Origin: JAIVGV01 sp035295985
GTDB lineage: Bacteria > Acidobacteriota > Blastocatellia > Pyrinomonadales > Pyrinomonadaceae
Reading direction: 5' to 3'
Assembly (NCBI GenBank): GCA_035295985.1
Contig: DATHBT010000070.1
Location: 1-36,979 of the forward strand
DNA length: 36,979 nt
Shown here: positions 1 through 7,248 of the stretch, piece after piece
Position numbering within the stretch: the first letter of the stretch is position 1
Layout of the letters: the number at the start of each line of letters is the position of its first letter
Translations under genes and position numbers: made by a program
Notes under the pieces: model-generated
Seen by the model: the letters and a program-made list of their open reading frames with translations, nothing else
Databases searched by the model: none
What the model was told of the DNA's origin: nothing

Positions 1-782
1 CGTGCGGCTTCGGCCGAACCAGTCGCGCGCGCGCCGACGCGCACGGCGACGGCCGTCAGGTTGTCTTCGGCACCGCGCTCGAAGCAGAGGCGCTTCATCT
101 CGGCGCAGGCCGCTTCGAGCGGGCGGCCGTCGCCGAGCAGCGACTCTATCTCGCGGTCGGAGAGGTGGCGCGTGATGCCGTCCGAGCAGAGCAGGAAGGC
201 CGTCCCGTCCTCGACCTCGAAGGTGCGCAGGTCAACTTCGACCGACTGCTCGGCCCCCAGCGCGCGGCTGATGACGTTGCGGCTCGGGTGGTTGGCCGCC
301 TGCTCGCGCGTCATGCGGCCCGCCTTCACCTCCTCCTCGACGACCGAGTGATCCTCCGTCTCGCGCTTGATGTGCCCGCCGGGCGGGAGGCTGTAGAGGC
401 GCGAGTCGCCGACGTGGCCGACAGTGGCGCGGCGTCCGTCGAGGTGCAGGGCGACGATGGTCGTCGCCATCATCGAGAGCTGCTGCTGCTCGCGCGACAT
501 CTGGAAGATCGAGGCGTTGGCCCGCTGGATGGCGATCTCCAGCAGGTCTTCCACGTCCTCGCCCGGCTGGTGGTGCCGGAACGCCTCTTCCAGCACCTCG
601 ACCGCCGTCCGCGAGGCCACCTCGCCGGCGTTAGCGCCGCCGACGCCGTCGGCCACGGCGAAGATGCGGCGCTCCGCGTCGAGCAGGTACGAGTCCTCGT
701 TGTGCGGACGCTTCTCGCTCAGGCCGCGATCCGTGACGGCCGCCGTCTCGAGCGGCGTCGCGCTCGTGCGTGTGTCGCTCAT
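1..782 (-). CDS. PP2C-family Ser/Thr protein phosphatase (3' end cut by window edge)
   Basis: Metal-dependent protein phosphatase that would remove phosphate from Ser/Thr, probably in the cytoplasm. I translated it by hand because the frame runs off the left edge without a stop. Metal-site motifs are in order: NEDS (residues 28-31), DGVGG (45-49), GDSRLY (125-130), CSDGI (199-203) and EDN (239-241), so the three metal-binding aspartates D45, D201 and D240 are all present. The catalytic domain is essentially complete; only a C-terminal tail is missing. The ATG overlaps the stop of the upstream SEDS gene as ATGA, so translation is probably coupled. In Actinobacteria the equivalent PstP sits with rodA, pbpA and FHA genes and opposes PknA/PknB; the same role here is an inference. 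No transmembrane segment is seen in the visible part. Confidence 0.93.
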   Translation of the reverse strand, partial: MSDTRTSATPLETAAVTDRGLSEKRPHNEDSYLLDAERRIFAVADGVGGANAGEVASRTAVEVLEEAFRHHQPGEDVEDLLEIAIQRANASIFQMSREQQQLSMMATTIVALHLDGRRATVGHVGDSRLYSLPPGGHIKRETEDHSVVEEEVKAGRMTREQAANHPSRNVISRALGAEQSVEVDLRTFEVEDGTAFLLCSDGITRHLSDREIESLLGDGRPLEAACAEMKRLCFERGAEDNLTAVAVRVGARATGSAEAA

Positions 783-2503
783 TCAACCGCCTCCGGGAGG
801 ACAACTTCCTGCGCGGGGGACTGGACGGGCCGCACCGGGCCGCGGCGGAGCGTTGCGGGCGCGGCCGCGACGACGTCGCGCGCGTTGCGGTGCGAGAAGG
901 CCATCAGCATGCCGAGCATGGCGAAGCTCGTGATCAGGCTGAAGCCGCCGTGCGAGACGAAGGGCAGCGTGATGCCCGTCATCGGCAGCGCCCGCGTGAT
1001 GCCGCCGATGTTGACGAGCGCCTGGAAGCCGATGAACGCCGTCAGCCCGGCCGAGCAGAGCTTCGTGAACATGTCGCGCGCGTCAATCGCCGTCCGCACG
1101 CCCGCGACGACGAAGACGATGATCGCGAGCATCACGACCGCGCCGCCGACGAGGCCCAACTCCTCCCCGATGGCCGCGTAGATGTAGTCGGAGTCGGCGA
1201 CGGGGATCACTTCGGCGAAGCCGAGTCCTAAGCCCCGCCCCGTCGTGCCGCCCGACGCGATGCCGAACGTCGCCTGCGAGGGCTGGAAGGCGATGCGGTC
1301 GAACCACACGTCAACGTTGACGGTGCGCTGCATCGCCGGACTCTGCTCGGCCAACTGCCTCATGCGCTCGTCGCCCGCGAGCGCGTCCTGGTAGTCCTTC
1401 TTCCACCAGGCGGTGTCGGGCGCGGGCGGGTTGAAGCCGTCGAGCCACAGGTGGAATCGCTGCTTGATGCGCGAGGGGAGTGCCGCCTGCACTGGCTTCG
1501 AGATCGTCGGCAGCAGGGGCACTTTCTCCTGGATGTCGGGGGGGAGCGAGCCTGCCACGAGCGCGCCGATGACGAGCACGAGCGAGCCGACGAAGAGCAG
1601 GAGCTGCGGCCAGCGCCGGACGGCGACGAGGTAGAGCGTCGCGTAAGCGCCGGAGAAGACGAGCATCTGCCCGAAGTCCTGCAAGACGAAGAAGGGCAGG
1701 AACGGGATGATCGCCATCACGATCAGGGGCACGATCGCCTGAGCGCGCGGCAAGCCCCAGTAGGTTTTCGCGAGGTCGCGGTAGTAGGCCGTTAAGATTC
1801 CGGCGAATCCCAACAGGAAGGGAATCTTAGAAGGCTCCCACGGCGTCATGTTCCCGAGCGCCTTGCCCGCGCTCGACGTGGCGACGGCCGCGCCGAGCGG
1901 GATGAGCGTCAGCAGCACGATGATGAAGCTGTGCCGCTGCACCCAGTTGAGAAAGTTGTCTTGCAGGCAGAGGTAGAAGGCGACGGCCAGCGCGAGGAAG
2001 GCGATGATGGGAATCCACGTGTAAGAGGACGTGAAGGCGCTGCCGAACGTGATGTTCGAGCGGCGCGCGGTCTCAGGCGTCGTCTGCTGCTGCAAGGCCG
2101 CCGCGTCGTCGGGCAGCCCCATCATCTTCTTCTTGTCCGGCGTGTAGAACTGGTTGACGTAGCGCATCCGCAGCACCTGCGTCTTCTCGGCGCGGGCCTC
2201 GGCCTTGTTGCGCGAGTTGTATTCGGGGTCGCTGTAGAGCCGGTACTGCACGAGCGAGCCGACGGAGAAGAGCAGCACGGCCGTCGTGAAGAGCACCCAG
2301 TTGCCGGCGTACCTCATGCGGCGCGAGAGCCAGAGGACGACGGCGAAGAGGACGGCGTAGAGAGCGAGGTCGCGGACGGCCCCGACCACGGTCGGCTCGT
2401 AGCCGCGCAGCAGCGCCGCGCGATACACGGCGTAATAGCCCGCGACCTGGAAGCCGAAGATCAGGACGAGCGCGATTAAGTGTGACGAAGCGCGGTTCTT
2501 CAT
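779..2503 (-). CDS. SEDS peptidoglycan glycosyltransferase, FtsW/RodA family
   Basis: Polytopic membrane enzyme that polymerises lipid II into glycan strands, working with the class B PBP encoded just upstream. About 574 residues from the chosen ATG (MKNRASSHL); a longer frame reaching 2569 adds 22 residues that do not look like a membrane protein start. The SEDS signature IYAAIGEELGLVGG lies in the C-terminal third, after the GGTTGRGLG segment, and the last helices carry SHGGFSLITSFAMLGML. It is longer than the usual 370-420 residues because of two soluble insertions: a charged segment near residues 95-150 (PDKKKMMGLPDD) and a long extracytoplasmic loop around DGFNPPAPD, where the catalytic Asp of SEDS proteins normally lies. 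A weak ribosome site (GGGA) precedes the ATG. Whether it is the FtsW or RodA type cannot be settled from sequence alone; its partners favour RodA. Confidence 0.93.
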   Translation of the reverse strand: MKNRASSHLIALVLIFGFQVAGYYAVYRAALLRGYEPTVVGAVRDLALYAVLFAVVLWLSRRMRYAGNWVLFTTAVLLFSVGSLVQYRLYSDPEYNSRNKAEARAEKTQVLRMRYVNQFYTPDKKKMMGLPDDAAALQQQTTPETARRSNITFGSAFTSSYTWIPIIAFLALAVAFYLCLQDNFLNWVQRHSFIIVLLTLIPLGAAVATSSAGKALGNMTPWEPSKIPFLLGFAGILTAYYRDLAKTYWGLPRAQAIVPLIVMAIIPFLPFFVLQDFGQMLVFSGAYATLYLVAVRRWPQLLLFVGSLVLVIGALVAGSLPPDIQEKVPLLPTISKPVQAALPSRIKQRFHLWLDGFNPPAPDTAWWKKDYQDALAGDERMRQLAEQSPAMQRTVNVDVWFDRIAFQPSQATFGIASGGTTGRGLGLGFAEVIPVADSDYIYAAIGEELGLVGGAVVMLAIIVFVVAGVRTAIDARDMFTKLCSAGLTAFIGFQALVNIGGITRALPMTGITLPFVSHGGFSLITSFAMLGMLMAFSHRNARDVVAAAPATLRRGPVRPVQSPAQEVVLPEAVE

Positions 2504-2635
2504 AAGTCCCGTTTCATACCCTGAGCACGTTTCAAAGTCCCCGACCCGTCCCCCTCCGCGCGAGGACAATCTTCGCGGACGAGTTGCCCGCGCGAAGGCG
2601 CGAAGAAGGGCGCAAAAGTTCGGCGCAAGCCGGAC

Positions 2636-4603
2636 TCAGTCGCGCGCCGCCGCGACGCGCTGGTTCGCGTTGCGGGCTGGCGACGGCTGCCGGCGCGGCG
2701 ACGCCTGCGGCCGGGGCGCGGTCTGCCGGCGCTGGCCGTCGGGTTGGCCGTTCGGCTGTTGAGCGTTCGGCTGTTGCTGCTGCGGCTGCCCCGCGGGCTG
2801 GCCCTGCGGGCCGAGCAGCCCGAGTTCCTTGGCCTTCAAGACGAGCGCCGCGGCGACGGGCGCGGCGGCCCGCGAGCCGTACCCGCCGCCCTCGATGATG
2901 ACCGCCATGGCGATCTGCGGGTATTCGAGCGGCGCGATGGAGAGGTACCACGAATCTATCCGCTTCTCCTCAGAGATCACGAGCTGCTCGTACTCGCGGA
3001 TGATGTTGCCGCGCCGGTCGCGCTCATACTTCTTGACCGTCTTCGGCTCGCCCGTCCGCGGGTCGTACTCGGGCACGTCCTTCTGCGCCGTGCCGGTCTT
3101 GCCGCCGGAGCTGATGCCGGCCGCCCAGACGGGCGCGAAGACGCCGCGCGCCGTGCCCGACCCGTCCGGCCTCGTCACCAGCCCCATGATGCGCCGCATC
3201 TCCGCGGCCTTCTCCGGCGTGACGACCTGGTGATAGACCTGCGGCGGCAGGTTCAGCTCGATCTTCGGCTTCATCAGCTTGCCTTCGAGGTTGGCGACGG
3301 CCGCCGCCGAGAGCGCCATCTGGAAGGGCGTCATCTGGCCGGCGTAGCCCTGCCCGAAGCCCTCGATGGCGAGATCGTAGGGGCGCATGCCCACCTTCGT
3401 CACCATGGTCGCCTCGGCCGGCGCGATGGCGCGCGCAATCGCCGGGGTGCTCGTGTTCCAGATGTCGGGCTGTCGCCGCCCGCGCACGGCGTCCGCCGGG
3501 TCTTCGTAGGCGTTGATGCCGACCAGCTCCGCGGCCTGCCGCATCTTCTCGGGGCCGAGCTTGACGGCGGCTTGCGCGAAGTACTGGTTGCAGGAGACCT
3601 CGTAAGCCTTATCGACGCCGATCATGCCGTGGACTTCGGCCGGCCCCTGATCGTCGTAGATGACCTTCGCGCCCGGCTGCGCGTAGTAGCCGTTGCCGCT
3701 GCACAGGTACTTTTCGCCGTGCGTGCCGTGGATGAACTGCGCGATCATCGTGACGGTCTTGAAAGTCGAGCCAGGAATGTAGTAGGAGCGCAGGGCGCGG
3801 TTGACGAGCGGCGCGTCCTTCTTGTTGGTGTCGAGCCTGATCCAGGTTGACTCGTCGGCCACCTCCTTGAGGCTGTAGGCCGGGTTCGAGTACATCGCCA
3901 GCACCTCGCCCGACTGCGGGTTGATGATGACGGCCGCGCCGTGCCTGTCTTTAAGCTGCTCCATCACGGCCTTCTGCATCTCGCCGTGGATGGTCAACTG
4001 CACGTCGAGGTTCGCGGGCTGCTTGATGTTCTCCTCGAAGGCCACGTCGAGCGCCTCGGGCACGGCCCCGCTGCTGATGCCGAAGAGTGCGCGCTCAAGC
4101 CCCGCGTCGCCGCGCTCGGTGCCGAGCAGGTGGGCCATCTCGCGGTCGAGCGGGTACTCGCGCTCGATGCGGCCGTTCGAGCCGACGCGGTAGAGCGCGA
4201 GCGCACTCTCAAGCGATCCGGTGCGATCCAGAATCCAGCCGCGCAGCGTTGACTCGGAGAGGCGGCGGTTGCGCAGGTCTTTGTAGGACAGCTCCTGGAA
4301 CCGCTCGTTCTTCTCCTCGGCGTAGATCGCCCAATAGACGTGGAAGCCGAAGACGGCGAGGGCGAGCACGACGAAGAGCCAGCGCAGCGCGTAGAGGCCG
4401 CGGTTGGTAGAGGTGACGCCGAGGCGGTCTCGCACCCCGGCGGGCAGATCGGCCGGCGCGACCGCGCCCAAGGCGGATCGCCTGCGCCGCATCGAGCGCA
4501 GCAGCCCCGCCGCCAGCCACACGATCATCAGCGCCAGCCCCGCCGTGTAGATGAGGCTCAGCAGCGCCGGCTGCTTTTCGGGAATTGCTTCTAATAAAAC
4601 CAT
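2636..4603 (-). CDS. Class B penicillin-binding protein (transpeptidase)
   Basis: DD-transpeptidase that cross-links peptidoglycan, anchored in the inner membrane and paired with the SEDS polymerase 132 bp downstream. 655 residues. All three active-site motifs are seen: SxxK at 279-282 (STFK), SxN at 337-339 (SCN) and KTGT at 502-505. Unusually for this class there are two hydrophobic segments near the N-terminus (about 14-36 and 72-94) separated by an Arg-rich stretch, instead of one. The C-terminal 50 residues are a Gln/Pro/Arg-rich low-complexity tail. The organisation resembles mycobacterial PbpA. No Shine-Dalgarno sequence is visible before the ATG; a heptamer-repeat hairpin ends 13 bp upstream of it. 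Alternative: an FtsI-type division PBP. Confidence 0.94.
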   Translation of the reverse strand: MVLLEAIPEKQPALLSLIYTAGLALMIVWLAAGLLRSMRRRRSALGAVAPADLPAGVRDRLGVTSTNRGLYALRWLFVVLALAVFGFHVYWAIYAEEKNERFQELSYKDLRNRRLSESTLRGWILDRTGSLESALALYRVGSNGRIEREYPLDREMAHLLGTERGDAGLERALFGISSGAVPEALDVAFEENIKQPANLDVQLTIHGEMQKAVMEQLKDRHGAAVIINPQSGEVLAMYSNPAYSLKEVADESTWIRLDTNKKDAPLVNRALRSYYIPGSTFKTVTMIAQFIHGTHGEKYLCSGNGYYAQPGAKVIYDDQGPAEVHGMIGVDKAYEVSCNQYFAQAAVKLGPEKMRQAAELVGINAYEDPADAVRGRRQPDIWNTSTPAIARAIAPAEATMVTKVGMRPYDLAIEGFGQGYAGQMTPFQMALSAAAVANLEGKLMKPKIELNLPPQVYHQVVTPEKAAEMRRIMGLVTRPDGSGTARGVFAPVWAAGISSGGKTGTAQKDVPEYDPRTGEPKTVKKYERDRRGNIIREYEQLVISEEKRIDSWYLSIAPLEYPQIAMAVIIEGGGYGSRAAAPVAAALVLKAKELGLLGPQGQPAGQPQQQQPNAQQPNGQPDGQRRQTAPRPQASPRRQPSPARNANQRVAAARD

Positions 4604-4616
4604 TGAGTAAATCGTG

Positions 4617-4753
4617 AATCGTGAATAGAAGCTGTCGGCCGTTAGCTATTAGCCGTTAGCCGGAAGGAAGACTGCCTCCAGCTTTCGCCCCCACGACGGT
4701 TTTGGTTTTGCTAACAGCTAATAGCTAGCAGCTAACAGCTTCTATTCACGATT
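4617..4753. repeat. Heptamer-array inverted repeat (GTTAGCT family)
   Basis: Fills the gap between the FHA gene and the PBP gene. The left arm (4617-4660) and right arm (4710-4753) are 44 nt each and complementary with about five mismatches, around a 49-nt unique loop. The inner half of each arm is built from the 7-bp unit GTTAGCT and variants; the outer half is a different sequence (AATCGTGAATAGAAG), itself partly doubled at the left end. In RNA it would form a long hairpin inside the operon leader of the PBP gene. Confidence 0.9.
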
Positions 4754-4762
4754 CGTCCCCTT

Positions 4763-5593
4763 TCACGTTCTTCTGAACCTGACTTCCACGTCGCCGAAGG
4801 CGACCACGTCGCCGTCTTCGATTGTGCGCGCCTCGCCGTAGGAGAGGCGGCGGCCGTTGATGAATGTGCCGTTGGTCGAGCCTGTGTCCGTGACGAGCAG
4901 CGTCCCCTCGCGGTTCATCTGGAGCGCGGCGTGAATCTTCGACACGCTGGCGTGGCCCAGGCTGAGATCGCTGTCGGAGGCCCGGCCTATGTTCATGCGT
5001 CGCCCCCCGGGGCGGAACGCGAGCATGACCTCTTCGCTCTCGCCCGCCATCGTGATGCGCGCCGCGACCTGCACGTCGTGCGGCTTGAGCTGGGCGTGCG
5101 GGATCGGCAGCTCGCCGGCCTCCTTCCGCTGCCGCTCCTCGTCCTCACGCTTCAACTCCTCCTCGAACTCGCCGTAGGTCGGCTCGACCGCGATGCCGGA
5201 CGTGAAGATGTCCACGACCGTCTCGACCTCTACGGGCGCGAGCGTGCGCAGGCGCGAGTCGTTGATGAAGTCGATGGCGGCGGCGAGCACCTCGTTCTCC
5301 AACTCCCTGATCGCGTCGGTCGGGGCCTCGGAGTGCGTGCCCCACTCGACCTTGAGCTTCATCAAGTGCGGCGCGATGCGCCCGCGCTTCGGGTCTTCGC
5401 GGGAGCGTTCGAGGATGAGCCGCTGCATCCGCTCGATCAGTCGCGTGGTCGTGAAGCCGGCCTGCGGGTCGCCCGCGCGGCCGAGCTTCTGATCGACCGC
5501 CGCGCCGACGCGGTCGAAGACGCGCCGCAGGAGGCGTTCGACCATCGCCTCGTCACGCTTGCGTCCGCCGTCCTTCTTATCGGAGTTGTCCAT
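4763..5593 (-). CDS. FhaA-like protein: N-terminal DUF3662-like domain plus C-terminal FHA domain
   Basis: Cytoplasmic phosphothreonine-reading scaffold, 276 residues. Residues about 17-150 resemble the FhaA N-terminal domain (RLLRRVFDRV, then a helix/strand region ending in an acidic stretch EEELKREDEERQRKE). Residues about 200-276 are a classic FHA domain with GRASDSDL, the SxxH motif (SVSKIH) and DTGSTNGTFINGRRL. It heads the operon with a PBP, a SEDS polymerase and a PP2C phosphatase. In mycobacteria FhaA is phosphorylated by PknB and binds cell-wall proteins, so a regulatory role in wall synthesis is a reasonable inference. No Ser/Thr kinase gene lies in the window. The start is chosen from the first ATG with a polar cytoplasmic N-terminus; no clear ribosome site precedes it. 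Confidence 0.9.
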   Translation of the reverse strand: MDNSDKKDGGRKRDEAMVERLLRRVFDRVGAAVDQKLGRAGDPQAGFTTTRLIERMQRLILERSREDPKRGRIAPHLMKLKVEWGTHSEAPTDAIRELENEVLAAAIDFINDSRLRTLAPVEVETVVDIFTSGIAVEPTYGEFEEELKREDEERQRKEAGELPIPHAQLKPHDVQVAARITMAGESEEVMLAFRPGGRRMNIGRASDSDLSLGHASVSKIHAALQMNREGTLLVTDTGSTNGTFINGRRLSYGEARTIEDGDVVAFGDVEVRFRRT

Positions 5594-5717
5594 CAGCTTT
5601 TCATACGCCCGCCGCGCGGGACGGTTCGCCGTACGTCGTCACGGTAAAAGTAGAGCCATGCGCGCACGCGGCCGGGCGCGCTGACGGGGGGAGGGAACTG
5701 TGAACGTTTTTTAACTC

Positions 5718-5752
5718 CCCGCCATTTTAGCGGGAAACGCAGAAAAGGTGAA
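5718..5752 (-). promoter_or_regulatory. Putative sigma-70-type promoter of the FHA-PBP-SEDS-PP2C operon, with dyad over the -10
   Basis: On the minus strand TTCACC (5747-5752) and TAAAAT (5724-5729) are spaced by exactly 17 bp, about 130 bp upstream of the FHA start codon. The -10 box lies in the centre of a perfect hyphenated dyad, CCCGC (5718-5722) and GCGGG (5730-5734). The surrounding DNA is conspicuously AT-rich for this genome. The dyad could be a repressor operator; that part is inference. Confidence 0.5.
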
Positions 5753-5886
5753 AAGACAAAATTGGGGAAACGACTAACAGAGGGATTTTTTTGCGCGGAG
5801 GGAGAATTTTTTGGGAGCCAATGACGAGCTGACCGTCCGCAACGTGCGCTCTCGGCCGTCTCCAGTCTGCGCGCCGGCTGTGTGAT

Positions 5887-6690
5887 TCAGTCTCCGGGGA
5901 AGCCCCGCTGCCGCGCCGCCTCGTAGAGCACGACGGCGAGCGCGACCGCGACGTTCAGACTCTCGACCGGCGGCCTCATCGGAATGCGGACGCGCTGGTC
6001 TGTCGCGGCGGCCTCTTCGTCCGCGAGGCCCCCAGCCTCCGCGCCGCAGACGATGGCGCACGCCCCCGTCCAATCGACCTCCGTGTGCGCGCTCTCCGCC
6101 GCGAGGTCTGTGCTAACGGTCAGGACGCCGCGACTCCTGCACCAGGCGAGAACTTCGCCGAAGCCCGCGCCAGTCCAGAGCGGCAGGCGGAAGGCCGACC
6201 CCATGGAGCCGCGCAGGGACTTAGGCGAGAGAAGGTCGGTCGAGCCGGCGGTCGAGACCACCCCCGCCGTCCCGGCTGCCTCCGCCACGCGCAGCGCAGC
6301 GCCCGCGTTCGACGGGTTGCCTACTCCGTGCAGCACTACGAGGAGCGGTTCGGCGGGCAGCGCACGCTCGAACGACTCTCGATCCGTCGCCGGCCTGCGC
6401 GCGACGAGCGCGACGCCCTGCGGCGTCTTTGTGTCCGACACGGACGCGAGCACCCCTTCGGAGACCTCCGCGATGTTGACCCGCCCCGAAGCGCGCAAGT
6501 CCGCGAGCAGGCGCGCGCCGCGATCCCCCGCGGCGAACCTTTCGGTGAAGAGAACTTCCTCTACGGTGAGGCCCGACCGCGCCGCCTCCTCGCAGAGCCG
6601 CAGACCCTCGACGAAGACCCGAGCCGCGTCGCGCCCGTCGCGCACGGCGCGCGCGCGTTGGGCCAGCGGGTTGTGTCTGCTCGTGATCAT
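5887..6690 (-). CDS. SpoU/TrmH-family RNA 2'-O-methyltransferase
   Basis: SAM-dependent methyltransferase of the SPOUT superfamily that would 2'-O-methylate rRNA or tRNA. 267 residues from the ATG at 6690 (MITSRHNPLAQ); the frame extends upstream to 6771, but the extra 27 residues do not match the family, whose members start near this point. Residues 1-80 form the substrate-binding domain typical of RlmB/TrmH (NPLAQRARAVRDG, FVEGLRLCEEA). The three SpoU motifs follow: VLHGVGNPSNAGAALR with the catalytic Asn/Arg, IVCGAEAGGL, and IPMRPPVESLNVAVA, which form the trefoil knot. The exact target nucleotide cannot be read from sequence. It lies upstream of, and on the same strand as, the FHA operon but 293 bp away and probably separately transcribed. 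Confidence 0.92.
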   Translation of the reverse strand: MITSRHNPLAQRARAVRDGRDAARVFVEGLRLCEEAARSGLTVEEVLFTERFAAGDRGARLLADLRASGRVNIAEVSEGVLASVSDTKTPQGVALVARRPATDRESFERALPAEPLLVVLHGVGNPSNAGAALRVAEAAGTAGVVSTAGSTDLLSPKSLRGSMGSAFRLPLWTGAGFGEVLAWCRSRGVLTVSTDLAAESAHTEVDWTGACAIVCGAEAGGLADEEAAATDQRVRIPMRPPVESLNVAVALAVVLYEAARQRGFPGD

Positions 6691-6877
6691 CTCTGACTCG
6701 AAACCGTCGACCTTGCCGCGCGCGCAGGTTAAGCAGTTCGCTCTCCGCTGCCCGCTTACCTCATGCGGCAAACTCGGCCGGCGGCCCGGCGGCCCGAGCC
6801 GCGGCGGGCTTTACGAATGCGCCGCGAGGTCGCAAAATCTTCTCGCATGAAACTTTGAAATCGTGAGGCGATTATAA

Positions 6878-7240
6878 ATGAACAGGCGCGTGCTGGCGGC
6901 CGTGGACGACATCTTTTTCGCCGCGAAGATTCGCGGGACGGCCGACGCTCTCGGCGTGGCCTACGAGCCGGCGCGCGACGCAGCCGCCGCCGCGGAGTCG
7001 GCGCGCTCGAATCCGCCCTCGGTCGTCGTCGCCGACCTGCACGCGACGCGCTGCGACCCCTTCGCGCTCGCCGAGAGTTTCAAACGAGACCCCGCGCTCG
7101 TCAACGTGCCGCTCGTCGGCTTCTTCTCACACGTCCAGACGGAACTCCGTGAGCGCGCCCTCGCGGCCGGATTCGACCGTGTTGTGCCGCGCTCCGCCTT
7201 CGTCCAGCAGCTCCCGCAAATCTTGCGGGGCGATTTATAA
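6878..7240 (+). CDS. Small stand-alone receiver-like domain protein
   Basis: 120 residues, a single domain with the size and pattern of a response-regulator receiver. The N-terminal acidic pair (VDD, residues 9-11) and the phosphoacceptor-like Asp in VVVADL (about 53) are present, as is a Ser in GFFSH at the Thr/Ser position. The conserved Lys of the last strand appears to be replaced by Arg (VVPRSAF), so the phosphorylation chemistry may be altered or lost. There is no output domain and no histidine kinase nearby. GAGG lies about 10 nt upstream of the ATG. It stops 8 bp before the TPR gene and is probably cotranscribed with it. Function unknown; a protein-docking or pseudo-receiver role is possible. 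Confidence 0.75.
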   Translation: MNRRVLAAVDDIFFAAKIRGTADALGVAYEPARDAAAAAESARSNPPSVVVADLHATRCDPFALAESFKRDPALVNVPLVGFFSHVQTELRERALAAGFDRVVPRSAFVQQLPQILRGDL

Positions 7241-7248
7241 TTGCAGCT

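Noticed and set aside
165..1181. 338-residue plus-strand frame at the left edge
   Set aside because: It is antisense to the PP2C and SEDS genes; Arg/Ala-rich composition is typical of shadow frames in high-GC DNA.
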